DNA of 64,000 nt from Flavobacteriales bacterium (GCA_020635795.1 JACJZD010000001.1:691001-755000); one strand, 5' to 3'. Counted from the stretch's first letter, positions 54,296 through 63,775 are shown. Numbers and translations are program-made. The notes: generated from the sequence alone by a model not told the origin.

Positions 54296-54393
54296 TGTCA
54301 TTTCGACTGAAGCGTAGCGAAAAGGAGAAATCTTCTTATTTTATATCTTACAGACCCCAATTTAGAAGATCTCTCCACAAGGTCGAGATGACA
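54296..54393. repeat. intergenic palindromic repeat (TGTCATTT family), second copy
   Basis: The arms TGTCATTTCGACTGAAGCG and AAGGTCGAGATGACA with inner GGAGAAATCTTC/GAAGATCTCTCC match the element at 25406-25504. The gene-free stretch 54236-54561 also holds a GAAGACCGAAGATGGAAGACGG run (54247-54268), a CGTCATTGCGG-like remnant (54440-54487) and the hairpin CATTCCGTGCTTGACACGGAAT (about 54502-54523), but no gene. Confidence 0.85.
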
Positions 54394-54561
54394 AATAGTT
54401 GAATTTTGTTGTGTATTTTCTGTTTCTTAACCTAACCTTAAGATTGCGGATAAAATTTCGTTCCTCTATTTTTCCGCAATGACGGTAGTTGATTGGGTTC
54501 GTCATTCCGTGCTTGACACGGAATCTGTTTTAGGTTTGTTTATACCATAACGAGTTAATCT

Positions 54562-55461
54562 TTACTGCGTTACTTTCACCTTAAACTCTGGTGCTTCAAC
54601 CAAATGGAAAGTTGCTGAAGCAAATTTGATTTCTCCGTTGGTAGCTTCCACTTCTTTTAAGATTTTAGTAAATAAGGCTGTTTTGGTTAGCCTTCTTTTT
54701 TTGTAGTTAACAACATAGCGTAATGTATATTCCACCCAGTTGTCGTTAACCACTAACGAAACCATTGGTTCTGTTATGGCTTCTTCAAGCCTAAATTTAT
54801 TTTGAAGCGTATGCCAACCTTCTCTTGATTCTGTAGTCAAATCACCAGCAACTTCGTTTCCAGCTTTTAATAAAATTTCGTTGGTTTTATCATAATTGCT
54901 ACCAAATTGAATGGGTATTTTAATTTCGTCCCACAAAAAAGGAAAATCGCCAGAATAGTTGAAAACGGGTTCTTTAAAAACAAAACTGTTTGCTATTAAA
55001 ACGATTCGACCATTGTATAAATCGCCATCAACCCATTGCCCTGTTTCCATAATGGTGGTACGTAACACACCAATATCCATTACATCGCCTTTAATACCAC
55101 CCAATTGAACTCTATCGCCCGATTTATAAAAGCCACCAAACATAATGGCTAACCATCCAGCAAATGAGGCTATAACTTCTTGCAAGGCAAACGCAATACC
55201 TGCACCTGCAACTCCCAAAGCAACTGTTAAACCACCCAATTTTTCGCTAAAAACTACGGTTAACAAAACTATGGTAAGCAAATATCCAACAAAACTGCTG
55301 AGCTTTTTTGCCCTGTATTTGTTGTCGTTGTCTTTTATTTTGGTGAGTAGGTTTTTTTGAATGGCTTTAATAATTACCCAAATAATCAACAAACCAATAA
55401 AAATCATGGTAAATTTTACCATCAAGGGGTTGTACATCAATTCTTTAATTTGTTCTTCCAT
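54562..55461 (-). CDS. MscS family mechanosensitive channel
   Basis: This 299-residue protein has N-terminal helices (about 15-35, 58-78) and the pore helix GAGIAFALQEVIASFAGWLA (about 82-102), followed by the beta domain SGDRVQLGGIKGDVMDIGVL then RTTIMETG that defines MscS. A C-terminal alpha/beta part follows. It is a small-type MscS without an added N-terminal domain. Such channels open under membrane tension and release solutes during hypo-osmotic shock. It is the last gene of a four-gene channel operon, adjoining the next MscS gene with a shared base. Confidence 0.95.
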   Translation of the reverse strand: MEEQIKELMYNPLMVKFTMIFIGLLIIWVIIKAIQKNLLTKIKDNDNKYRAKKLSSFVGYLLTIVLLTVVFSEKLGGLTVALGVAGAGIAFALQEVIASFAGWLAIMFGGFYKSGDRVQLGGIKGDVMDIGVLRTTIMETGQWVDGDLYNGRIVLIANSFVFKEPVFNYSGDFPFLWDEIKIPIQFGSNYDKTNEILLKAGNEVAGDLTTESREGWHTLQNKFRLEEAITEPMVSLVVNDNWVEYTLRYVVNYKKRRLTKTALFTKILKEVEATNGEIKFASATFHLVEAPEFKVKVTQ

Positions 55462-56279
55462 TAGTTTGGTTTGTTAACGTGGTGAAGTACTCGTTGTGGG
55501 AAAGGTATAGTAATATTATGTTCTTTAAATAATTCAAATATTCTAATACGCATTTCGCTTTTTATGTTTTCAACTCTAAAAACATCTTCCGACCAAAAAT
55601 AAATACAGAAATCTAACGATGAGTCGCCATAATCGTTAAAACGTATAAATGGTGCAGGTTTTTTCAAAATCCCATTTTGATTATCTACCGCCGTTTTTAA
55701 AATTTCCATTACTAATTTCACATCCGAACTGTAATCAACACCAACAGTAACTTCAAACCGCGAAGCTAAATCGTTGTGAGTCCAATTGTTTAGGTGATTT
55801 CGAGTTAAATCGGTATTTGGCAAAATAATGTATTTGTCGTCTCTTGTTAACACTGTGGTAGTACGTAAATTTATTTCAATAACCTTGCAAACCATGCCAT
55901 TAACCTCAATAACATCGTTTACTTTTACTGATGAATCAATTAAAATAATGATACCTGAAATGTAATCGCTAAACAGGTTTTGCATACCCAAACCTAAACC
56001 TACCAATAGAGCAGCAGAACCTGCCAATAAAACGGAAAGATTAAAGCCTAAAATTTGTAAACTGATAACACTTGAAACAACGAGTGTAAAATATTTTACT
56101 AGACTAAAAATGGCATATTTACGAGCAACATCAAATTTAGATGTTCGGTTAATGGCTTTTTTTACAATGAGTAGCACAATAAAAACAAATACAAAGAATG
56201 CAGCTAACGAAAGTATTGAAGTAACCTTGAGGTTAAAATTTCCAAATTCTAATAAGCTATAATTTAAAAATTCGTTCAT
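55461..56279 (-). CDS. MscS family mechanosensitive channel
   Basis: This 272-residue protein has three membrane helices (about 15-40, 55-75 and the pore helix LLVGLGLGMQNLFSDYISGI at about 92-112), then the MscS beta domain VNDVIEVNGMVCKVIEINLR and TTTVLTRDDKYIILPNTDL. The C-terminal alpha/beta domain ends with HNITIPFPQRVLH, typical of MscS. It is distinct in sequence from the other two MscS-like proteins in this operon, so these are not recent duplicates. Start and stop adjoin its neighbours within 1-2 bp. Confidence 0.96.
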   Translation of the reverse strand: MNEFLNYSLLEFGNFNLKVTSILSLAAFFVFVFIVLLIVKKAINRTSKFDVARKYAIFSLVKYFTLVVSSVISLQILGFNLSVLLAGSAALLVGLGLGMQNLFSDYISGIIILIDSSVKVNDVIEVNGMVCKVIEINLRTTTVLTRDDKYIILPNTDLTRNHLNNWTHNDLASRFEVTVGVDYSSDVKLVMEILKTAVDNQNGILKKPAPFIRFNDYGDSSLDFCIYFWSEDVFRVENIKSEMRIRIFELFKEHNITIPFPQRVLHHVNKPN

Positions 56280-56280
56280 G

Positions 56281-57075
56281 TTAAGATTTGTTTAGTTGTT
56301 CGCCGCAGTTACTACAGAAATTATCATTTTCAGTAATGCTTGAATTGCAATTTGTACAATTTTTATTGGAAGTGTTCGATTTGGTCATGGCTACTGTAAC
56401 GATACCTGTTGGTACTGCAATAATTGCATAACCAATTATCATGGCAATAGAAGAAATAAACTTACCTATTACAGTATGCGGAACCATATCGCCATAACCC
56501 ACAGTGGTTACCGTTACAATTGCCCAATAAATACTTTGCGGGATACTGGTAAAACCTTCTTCGCCACCTTCAATAACATACATTAATGTACCTAAAAGTG
56601 TTACTATTGAAACCACAGCCATTAAAAAAATACTGATTTTGTACGAACTCGATTTTAAGGCATTGATTAAGACTTGTGCTTCAGCATTAAAACGAGCCAA
56701 TTTTAACACCCTAAACACCCTTAATAATCTAAATATTCGAACAATCAATAAGTAATGATAGCCTGTAATAAATAAACTCAAATAAGTAGGTAGAATTGAT
56801 AATAAGTCGATAATCCCCCAAAAACTAAAAACGTAACGAATGGGCTGATGAGTTATCCAAATTCTTAATAAGTACTCTATTGAAAACAAAACGGTTAGCA
56901 CCCACTCAACAACTAAAAATTCGTCAGCAAAACGAACACCCAATTGTGGGATACTCTCCAGCATAACTACAATTACACTAAAAAGAATAAGCCAAAGTAA
57001 AGCTATATCAAACTGTTTACCCGCTTTGGTGTCGTGTTCAAAAACTATTTTATATAGGTTTTGTCTAATGCTCAT
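56281..57075 (-). CDS. voltage-gated-type potassium channel with C-terminal zinc ribbon
   Basis: This 264-residue six-helix channel has the voltage-sensor helix RIFRLLRVFRVLKLARF (residues 113-129, Arg every third position) and the selectivity filter TVGYGD (191-196) after the pore helix. The cytoplasmic tail is not a nucleotide-binding domain. It is a short zinc ribbon, CTNC and CSNC with NSSITENDNF between, in the last 25 residues. It would conduct K+ across the inner membrane. It lies between two MscS genes with 1-2 bp spacing, suggesting joint control of turgor or membrane potential. The zinc-ribbon tail is an unusual addition. Confidence 0.93.
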   Translation of the reverse strand: MSIRQNLYKIVFEHDTKAGKQFDIALLWLILFSVIVVMLESIPQLGVRFADEFLVVEWVLTVLFSIEYLLRIWITHQPIRYVFSFWGIIDLLSILPTYLSLFITGYHYLLIVRIFRLLRVFRVLKLARFNAEAQVLINALKSSSYKISIFLMAVVSIVTLLGTLMYVIEGGEEGFTSIPQSIYWAIVTVTTVGYGDMVPHTVIGKFISSIAMIIGYAIIAVPTGIVTVAMTKSNTSNKNCTNCNSSITENDNFCSNCGEQLNKS

Positions 57076-58943
57076 TAATCTTTTTTAACATTTACATTAA
57101 AGGTAGGAGCTTTATAGTCTTTATCCAAATAATTTGCAGGAATTGTGGTCATGTTTCCATCACGAGCAGCTCTATAATGTGGAGATAAAATTTCTATACC
57201 TCGTTCATTAAAAACATCTTGAATATTTTGGTGTAAGGCTGAATAAATAGAAGCTTGTTTGTTGGCCTCTCTTACGTAAGCGTTAATTTGGTAAGAAACA
57301 TAAAAATCATCCAAACTCGTTTGCAATACAAATGGAGTTGGCTCTTTTAAAATCAATTCTGTTTTTAAAGCTGCATCAATCAACGCTTGTTGAGTATCTC
57401 TCCAAGGCACATCATAACCAATTGTTACTGTTGAATGGATAATTAACCCTTTTTCAGGAGCATCACTACTATAGTTTACGGTATGGCTATTCATAACCGT
57501 AGAGTTAGGAATAGAAATAATCTCGTTTTTAATTGTTCTAACTCTAGTCACTAACAATGATTTTTCGATAACATCACCAACTACTTCACCAATTTTAACT
57601 CTATCGCCAATTTTGAACAAACGCATGTAAGTTAACACTAAACCTGCAATAACATTGGATAGTGAACCAGCCGAACCAAAGGTGAATAAGAAACCTAAAA
57701 ATACTGATACACCTTGAAAAATAGGAGAGTCGCTACCTGGTAGATAAGGGAAAATAACAATTAACATAAAAGCAAATACAATTACTTTAACGATTTGATA
57801 AGTTGGATTTGCCCAATCGGTGTAAAAGCCTGGTAATGTTAAATTGCCATTTTCTACTTCATTTTTTAAGAAAGCTAACCCCCTAAAAACATACCTGAAT
57901 ACAAAAACAATAACTAAAATGGTTATCAAATTTGGAAGATAATTCCATAATCCTGAAGCAATTCGTTTTACAGGATTTAAAATATACCCGAAAAGAGTTT
58001 GAGCTAAATCTTTTGTCCAAGGAAAAATTCCAAACAAAATAGGCAGAGCGATGTAAATAACTAATAAAATCACCACCCATTTTAATAAAGTGTTTAATGT
58101 TAATAAAGCATTAATTTGTCGTTTTGCATCAAACAAGGTATAATTTTTAATTTTTATACCTTTTATTTTTTTGTCTTCTTGCTCTTCAATTTTTGTGGCA
58201 GTCCATTTAAATAGTTTACCAATGTAAAACAATAAAAATCCTGTAATGATAAGTACCAAAAGTGCCAAGCCTATTTCTTTTGCAAGAGTGCTTACACTTG
58301 TTTCTGATTTGTAGTTTAATACTGCTTGAGCAATAACTGTTTTGTAAGTTGAACCCAACTCTTGTTTTGTAACATTGTTCCATAAAGCGTCGCTCTCAGA
58401 AATACTGATGATAATGGTTTCATCATAAATTAAATCTAACGTAGCTTCAGAGGGTATAAGTTTTAACGAATCTTCTTTGAAACCGAAAACATCACTTAAA
58501 TTTTTTATTTTGTTTGCAATAGCTAGAGCACGTTCTTTAGCTGAGAAACTTCCTGATTTGTTATAAATAGTAAACAATGTATCGTTAAAGAAGCCTAGTA
58601 CAGGAAAGCCCTTTGCTGTTGATCTTAATGAATCAATTTTAGCTTTTTTTTGAGCCAATCGATTTTCTTCTTGTTTACTTATTTCTTCAAGTTGTTTTTG
58701 TAACTCCTCTTTTTTAAGATTATCAGTAGTTTTTAACGAACTCAACTCTATTTCAAGTTCGGCTTTTTTTACTGAGTCTGCTAATCGTTGTTGTTCAATT
58801 TGTAGTAGTTGCTGGTTGTAGTTAGCTAAAATGGAAGCATTTATCGAATCGTTATTTATATTGGTACTGTCAGTTTGTGGTTGTGCAGATGCACTAGATA
58901 ATATTATTAATCCAAAAACTAGATTTAAAAATTGTTTTTTCAT
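57075..58943 (-). CDS. large MscS family channel with periplasmic coiled-coil region
   Basis: This 622-residue protein has a signal peptide (MKKQFLNLVFGLIILSSASA) and a Gln/Lys-rich coiled coil (about 40-110, LQKQLEEISKQEENRLAQKK). A periplasmic domain precedes five helices (about 220-410), and the MscS core follows: SAGSLSNVIAGLVLTYMRLF, then KIGDRVKIGEVVGDVIEKSL and RTIKNEIISIPNSTVMN. The C-terminal domain ends near RYRAAR-like HYRAARDG. It is a large, MscK-like variant and the first gene of the channel operon, sharing a base with the K+ channel gene. Confidence 0.95.
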   Translation of the reverse strand: MKKQFLNLVFGLIILSSASAQPQTDSTNINNDSINASILANYNQQLLQIEQQRLADSVKKAELEIELSSLKTTDNLKKEELQKQLEEISKQEENRLAQKKAKIDSLRSTAKGFPVLGFFNDTLFTIYNKSGSFSAKERALAIANKIKNLSDVFGFKEDSLKLIPSEATLDLIYDETIIISISESDALWNNVTKQELGSTYKTVIAQAVLNYKSETSVSTLAKEIGLALLVLIITGFLLFYIGKLFKWTATKIEEQEDKKIKGIKIKNYTLFDAKRQINALLTLNTLLKWVVILLVIYIALPILFGIFPWTKDLAQTLFGYILNPVKRIASGLWNYLPNLITILVIVFVFRYVFRGLAFLKNEVENGNLTLPGFYTDWANPTYQIVKVIVFAFMLIVIFPYLPGSDSPIFQGVSVFLGFLFTFGSAGSLSNVIAGLVLTYMRLFKIGDRVKIGEVVGDVIEKSLLVTRVRTIKNEIISIPNSTVMNSHTVNYSSDAPEKGLIIHSTVTIGYDVPWRDTQQALIDAALKTELILKEPTPFVLQTSLDDFYVSYQINAYVREANKQASIYSALHQNIQDVFNERGIEILSPHYRAARDGNMTTIPANYLDKDYKAPTFNVNVKKD

Positions 58944-58952
58944 CTTAAGATT

Positions 58953-59753
58953 TTAGTTAGGTTGGTTATTCAAGTGTTTGTCTCTTATAGAGGTTATTCT
59001 CCATGTTACACCTAGGCTTGTAAAATAATCAATAGTATCGTTGTTGTTTCCAAAACCACCATAAATGTCTAATTGAATGTTGTTATTGATTAAATATCCA
59101 AGACCAGTATCGAAACGATGGTCAAAATAATTACTTCCAAAACTACCGTAGTTTTCAATAAAGGTACTAAATTTTGGAGAAATGGAGTAGCCAAGATTCG
59201 CAACATATAAGCCAGATGGACTCGTTCCATTGCCGTCAAAATCAATTCCAAAATTTAAGATGTAGGCAAATTTTTCCGATAAGCTACCACCTGCAATTAC
59301 CAATAGGCGAGGAGCAATGTTGTTAAAGTTATACGATTGTGCTAAAATGGGTAGTTTAACCAATGCTAAAATACCAATGGCTGGCGAATTACCATTTCCT
59401 TCAAAAACATTTAAACGAGTTCCAACCGAGCTAAAACTTAAACCATTGGTTGAACTTTCGAAATTGTTGTCTTTGTATGAATCATTTCGAAATTCCCAAG
59501 CAGTATTTAGTTCAATTTTTTTAGTAATTCCATAACGAATAAAGGTGTTTGGAGCTATACTGTTTCCAGTTGAATTTGCATTACCCGAATAACCACCAAA
59601 ATCGATGCCTGTTTGCGATTGAATAACATATTTTCCAACTGAGTTTGGAGCAAAGGCTTGACCTGGTCTGTCAGATGAAACCGTTTCAGAGAATTGAGCA
59701 CAGATGGTGTTAGTCAATAACGATACAAATAAAAATAGAATTACCTTATTCAT
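58953..59753 (-). CDS. outer-membrane beta-barrel transporter-like protein
   Basis: This 266-residue protein has a signal peptide (MNKVILFLFVSLLTNTICAQ) and alternating aromatic beta strands ending near LDIYGGFGNNNDTIDYFTSL. Its start, ETVSSDRPGQAFAPNSVGKY and YVIQSQTGIDFGG, matches a widespread Bacteroidota family of putative outer-membrane channels annotated as transporters (phenol-degradation-type MetA fold). Substrate unknown. It lies 9 bp upstream of the large MscS gene, so it may be part of the channel operon. Confidence 0.82.
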   Translation of the reverse strand: MNKVILFLFVSLLTNTICAQFSETVSSDRPGQAFAPNSVGKYVIQSQTGIDFGGYSGNANSTGNSIAPNTFIRYGITKKIELNTAWEFRNDSYKDNNFESSTNGLSFSSVGTRLNVFEGNGNSPAIGILALVKLPILAQSYNFNNIAPRLLVIAGGSLSEKFAYILNFGIDFDGNGTSPSGLYVANLGYSISPKFSTFIENYGSFGSNYFDHRFDTGLGYLINNNIQLDIYGGFGNNNDTIDYFTSLGVTWRITSIRDKHLNNQPN

Positions 59754-59803
59754 GAATCAAAACTAATGAATATAAGCATTGATGAATAACTCAAGAATTG
59801 ATA

Positions 59804-60328
59804 TTATTTCTGTTTTAAATAGGCATTGTAACCTACTTTCTCAAGCTTATTGAATTTCTCTTCAACCTCTTTTAAAAGTGATTTTTTGTAGTCGGCTATT
59901 TTTTTGGCAATTTTATCATCGTTAGTGCCTAAAATTTGTGCCGCTAAAATACCCGCATTTTTTGCTCCATTTAATGCAACGGTTGCAACAGGAACACCTG
60001 ATGGCATTTGTAAAATGGATAAAACTGAATCCCAACCATCAATTGAGTTAGAAGATTTAATTGGAACTCCAATAACAGGAAGTGTTGTAACCGAAGCCAC
60101 CATTCCTGGTAAATGAGCAGCGCCTCCAGCTCCAGCAATAATTACTTTTATTCCCCTTGATGCGGCTTCTTTAGAGAATTTAATTAATCTATCAGGAGTA
60201 CGGTGTGCAGAAACGATAGTTACTTCAATAGCAATATTGAATTGTTCTAAAATTTCGGCAGCTTGTTTCATGATTGGTAAATCAGAATCAGACCCCATAA
60301 TGATGCTTACAACTGGATTTTTGCTCAT
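59804..60328 (-). CDS. purE: N5-carboxyaminoimidazole ribonucleotide mutase PurE
   Basis: This 174-residue class I PurE has the N-terminal VSIIMGSDSDLPIMKQAAEI, SAHRTPDRLI (His) and AGAGGAAHLPGMVASVTTLP. It moves the carboxyl group from N5-CAIR to C4 in purine synthesis. It overlaps the purK stop by 4 bp, so the two steps are made together. The C-terminal tail of about 20 residues is Lys-rich. Confidence 0.97.
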   Translation of the reverse strand: MSKNPVVSIIMGSDSDLPIMKQAAEILEQFNIAIEVTIVSAHRTPDRLIKFSKEAASRGIKVIIAGAGGAAHLPGMVASVTTLPVIGVPIKSSNSIDGWDSVLSILQMPSGVPVATVALNGAKNAGILAAQILGTNDDKIAKKIADYKKSLLKEVEEKFNKLEKVGYNAYLKQK

Positions 60329-61470
60329 GCTTTTATTTTTAATGTTTGTTGTACAAAATCGGCTTTTTGTTTGGCATTTTCTAAATTACTATCAATAATG
60401 GTAACATGTCCCATTTTTCTAAACGGACGAGTTTCTTTTTTACCATACATGTGTATATTCACTCCTTCAAGTTTTAAGCATTCTTCTATACCTTCCAGAA
60501 TTGGAATTCCCGAATAATTATCTTCACCCAATAAATTTATCATCACCGAATTCAAGGTAATATTCGTACTCCCTAAAGGCAATCCTAAAATAGCTCTTAA
60601 ATGTTGTTGGTATTGCGAGGTAAAATTCCCTTCAATAGATTGGTGACCGCTGTTGTGAGGGCGAGGAGCAACCTCGTTAATTAAAATATTGTTTGATTTA
60701 TCTAAAAACATCTCAACAGCTAAAACACCAGTAAGCTCAAAAGCATTCATTACATCTAAAGCTAATTTTCGCGCTTTTTCTGTTGTTTCTTTGTCAATTT
60801 GAGCTGGAGAAATTAAGTTTTCGACCAAATTGGCTTTTGGGTTAAACGTCATTTCAACAGGGGGGAAAGTCATTATTTCTCCTGTTGAATTTCGAGCAAC
60901 AATAACAGCTATTTCCTTGTTTAAATCAACCAAATTTTCGACTAAACTTTCACCGTCTAATAACAATTTTAAATCTTCTTTGGTTTTAATAACTGCTACA
61001 CCTCTGCCATCATACCCATCTCTACATGCTTTTTGAACAAAGGGTATTTTTATTGTATTGTTTTCAAGTGCAGCAAGTAAAGCATTTTTATCGCTAAAAA
61101 TCTGAAATGCAGAAGTAGGAAGTTGATGGTTTTTGTAAAATTGTTTTTGTAAACCTTTGTCTTTAATGATGTTAATTTTTGAAGGCTCTGGGTAAACTTT
61201 TTTACCCATTTCTTGAAGTTTCAAGAGGGCTTCAGTATTAACACTTTCAATTTCAATTGTAATAACATCTACTAACTGTCCAAAAGCTAAAACATCGTCG
61301 TAGTTTTTAAAGCTTCCTTTAACAAACTTTGAACAAATGTTGGCAGAAGGACAATTTTCATTGGGGTCTAACACATAAGTGGTTAAATTGAGCAAATTTG
61401 CAGCATTAATCAACATTCTGCCTAATTGACCACCACCTAAGATTCCAATTTTTACGGTTGATATATTCAT
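60325..61470 (-). CDS. purK: 5-(carboxyamino)imidazole ribonucleotide synthase PurK
   Basis: This 381-residue ATP-grasp enzyme starts KIGILGGGQLGRMLINAAN, with VQKACRDGYDGRGVAVIKTK, the ATP-binding Glu region and NEVAPRPHNSGHQSIEG, the standard PurK motifs. It makes N5-CAIR from AIR, ATP and bicarbonate. The bicarbonate need is interesting beside the carbonic anhydrase and SulP genes upstream, although a terminator (61477-61525) separates them. Confidence 0.97.
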   Translation of the reverse strand: MNISTVKIGILGGGQLGRMLINAANLLNLTTYVLDPNENCPSANICSKFVKGSFKNYDDVLAFGQLVDVITIEIESVNTEALLKLQEMGKKVYPEPSKINIIKDKGLQKQFYKNHQLPTSAFQIFSDKNALLAALENNTIKIPFVQKACRDGYDGRGVAVIKTKEDLKLLLDGESLVENLVDLNKEIAVIVARNSTGEIMTFPPVEMTFNPKANLVENLISPAQIDKETTEKARKLALDVMNAFELTGVLAVEMFLDKSNNILINEVAPRPHNSGHQSIEGNFTSQYQQHLRAILGLPLGSTNITLNSVMINLLGEDNYSGIPILEGIEECLKLEGVNIHMYGKKETRPFRKMGHVTIIDSNLENAKQKADFVQQTLKIKA

Positions 61471-61476
61471 GGGTAT

Positions 61477-61525
61477 AAAAAAATCAAACTCTTAATATTC
61501 CCTTATATGAAACATTAAGAGTTTG
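61477..61525 (-). terminator. intrinsic terminator of the SulP-carbonic anhydrase unit
   Basis: A perfect 12-bp stem, CAAACTCTTAAT (61485-61496) and ATTAAGAGTTTG (61514-61525), is followed on the minus strand by a U run from A bases 61477-61483. It lies between carbonic anhydrase and purK. Confidence 0.82.
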
Positions 61526-61569
61526 TAAAGATAACTAAAATGAAAAGTATTTAATCGTGGATTTTTGTT

Positions 61570-62193
61570 TTATTCATAAAAATCAACCTCACCAGTTTCA
61601 ACATCGTACATTCCGCCTACCATTGCAATTTCTTTTTGATTAATCATTTCTTTTAAGATAGGACTTTTATCTAGAATTTGTTGCATTGCCATTTTAACAT
61701 TAATGCTGGCTACTTTTTCTACAAATTCACTGTTCGAGGCATTTCTTTCATTAGTAACTGTTTTTTCAGCATTAATTGCTGGTTTTAGCTTATCTAATAA
61801 AACGGTTAAGTTACCAAGTTTTACATCATCGCAAGCACCTTTAACTGCACCACATTTTGTATGACCTAAAACGACAATAGCATTAGCTCCAGCTGCCTTG
61901 CAAGCAAATTCCATACTACCTAAAATATCTTCGTTTACAATATTGCCTGCAATTCGAACACTAAAAATATCACCCAAACCTTGGTCAAAGATAAGTTCTG
62001 CACTTGTTCTGGAATCGATACAACTTAAAACTACTGCAAATGGATGTTGACCATCAGATGTTTCGTTAACTTGTTGTAACAAGTTTCTGTTTGCTTTTAA
62101 ATTGTTTACAAAACGTTCGTTACCTTTTTTTAATATTTCAATTGATTTCTCTGGTGTTAATGCTGCTTGCATTTCTTTAGTTAATGTTTTCAT
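61570..62193 (-). CDS. beta-class carbonic anhydrase
   Basis: This 207-residue enzyme has zinc ligands Cys58, Asp60, His111 and Cys114 in VVLSCIDSRTSAELIFDQ and VVLGHTKCGAVKGA, with DIFSVRIAGN between. It interconverts CO2 and bicarbonate in the cytoplasm. It lies 20 bp after the SulP transporter gene, and the pair probably brings in bicarbonate and equilibrates it. N- and C-termini show no signal peptide. Confidence 0.96.
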   Translation of the reverse strand: MKTLTKEMQAALTPEKSIEILKKGNERFVNNLKANRNLLQQVNETSDGQHPFAVVLSCIDSRTSAELIFDQGLGDIFSVRIAGNIVNEDILGSMEFACKAAGANAIVVLGHTKCGAVKGACDDVKLGNLTVLLDKLKPAINAEKTVTNERNASNSEFVEKVASINVKMAMQQILDKSPILKEMINQKEIAMVGGMYDVETGEVDFYE

Positions 62194-62213
62194 ATGTAAA
62201 TTTTTATTGTTTT

Positions 62214-63749
62214 TTAATTAATAGTTATGCCTTTTACAGTTACGGTTATTCCTTTTGTTTTAGCACTTACCATGTAGTTTTGAATAATTTCAATTACATC
62301 AAAATGAATGCTTTTTGTACTGGTACCATCAATTACAACTGTAGAATTACTAGGAACGTGATTTAACATCTGCAAAATGCTTCCTTTGTTTAAAAAGGTT
62401 ACTTCTTCTGATAAAGTTACAACGTGTTCTTCACCTTCTTTTTTTTCATTTTTTAGGATGTAAAAAGGGTTTTTAAAGTTGTTACGTAAAATATAAAATA
62501 TTGCGAATACCATTCCTATTGCAATACCTTTTAAAAGGTCGGTGAACAGAATACCAATTATTGTAGCCACAAAAGGAATGAATTGTTCTAAGCCTTGTTT
62601 GTAAACCATTTTAAATAAAGCTGGTTTTGCCAACTTATAACCAACAATTAAAAGAATTGAAGCAAGTGTAGCGAGAGGAATCATGTTTAATAGTGCAGGA
62701 ATAGTAATGGCGCAAATCAATAAAAAGAAACCGTGAATAATTGCCGACATTTTTGTTTTACCACCAAATGAGATGTTTGCAGAACTTCTTACAATAACTT
62801 GAGTTAAAGGCAAACCCCCAATTAAACCTGAAATAATATTACCAAACCCTTGAGCCTTTAATTCTCGATTTGTTGGCGTTACTCTTTTATCTGGATCAAG
62901 TTTGTCGGTAGCTTCAACACACAATAGTGTTTCTAAACTTGCTACTATTGCTAAAACAAATGCAATAACATAAACTTGTGGGTTATTAAGTTGAGTAAAA
63001 TCAGGAAGTGTAAATTGACTTAGAAATTCTCCTACATTAGAAGCTACAGGAATCTGAACTACTTGTTTTCCCGATAAGCTAAATGGAAGAATGTTGTTCT
63101 GAAACAAGTAATTAATAAGAATACCTGAAAGCACTGCTACCAAAGGACCATTAATCATTCCAAATACTTTCGATTTTTTCATTAAAACCTGTTCCCAGAA
63201 AATTAAAATGAATAGAGATATGATTGAAATAATAATTGCACCAGGTGTTATATAGTTAAGCATGTGGTACAATTCGGAAAAAGTATTTTCTCCATCTGGT
63301 TGTATAAAAGCTAAATCGCCTTCAAAATCGGCATCGTAACCAAAAGCATGAGGTATTTGTTTTAGAATAATTAATAATCCAATACCAGAAAGCATCCCTT
63401 TAATAACTGATGAAGGGAAGTAGTAAGCAATAGTACCTAGTTTCAAATATCCTAAAATAAGTTGGATAACACCTGCTAGAACTACTGCTAATAAAAAGGT
63501 TTCCCATGAGCCTAGCGTGGCGATGGCTCCTAAAACAATAACGGCTAAACCAGCGGCCGGACCACTAACGCCTAATGGTGAGCCACTAGCCATACCTACT
63601 ACAATACCACCGACAATACCGGCGATAATACCTGAAAATAATGGGGCTCCTGATGCTAATGCAATACCTAAACATAAAGGTAGAGCTACGAAGAATACGA
63701 CTACACTTGCTGGTAAATCGTTTTTAATGTGTTTAAATAAGTTATTCAT
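62214..63749 (-). CDS. SulP family anion (probably bicarbonate) transporter
   Basis: I start at ATG 63749 (511 residues, MNNLFKHIKNDLPASVVVFF); an upstream in-frame ATG at 63800 would lie inside the operator region. There are 10-14 membrane helices with SulP motifs ALPLCLGIALASGAPLFSGI, GIVVGMASGSPLGVSGPAAG and DKRVTPTNRELKAQGFGN. A short STAS-like end (about 465-511, VVIDGTSTKSIHFDVIEIIQ) follows. SulP proteins of this kind (BicA-like) take up bicarbonate or sulfate. The coupled carbonic anhydrase favours bicarbonate. Confidence 0.94.
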   Translation of the reverse strand: MNNLFKHIKNDLPASVVVFFVALPLCLGIALASGAPLFSGIIAGIVGGIVVGMASGSPLGVSGPAAGLAVIVLGAIATLGSWETFLLAVVLAGVIQLILGYLKLGTIAYYFPSSVIKGMLSGIGLLIILKQIPHAFGYDADFEGDLAFIQPDGENTFSELYHMLNYITPGAIIISIISLFILIFWEQVLMKKSKVFGMINGPLVAVLSGILINYLFQNNILPFSLSGKQVVQIPVASNVGEFLSQFTLPDFTQLNNPQVYVIAFVLAIVASLETLLCVEATDKLDPDKRVTPTNRELKAQGFGNIISGLIGGLPLTQVIVRSSANISFGGKTKMSAIIHGFFLLICAITIPALLNMIPLATLASILLIVGYKLAKPALFKMVYKQGLEQFIPFVATIIGILFTDLLKGIAIGMVFAIFYILRNNFKNPFYILKNEKKEGEEHVVTLSEEVTFLNKGSILQMLNHVPSNSTVVIDGTSTKSIHFDVIEIIQNYMVSAKTKGITVTVKGITIN

Positions 63750-63775
63750 AAATTGATTGTTTTTAAAACTTTTGT

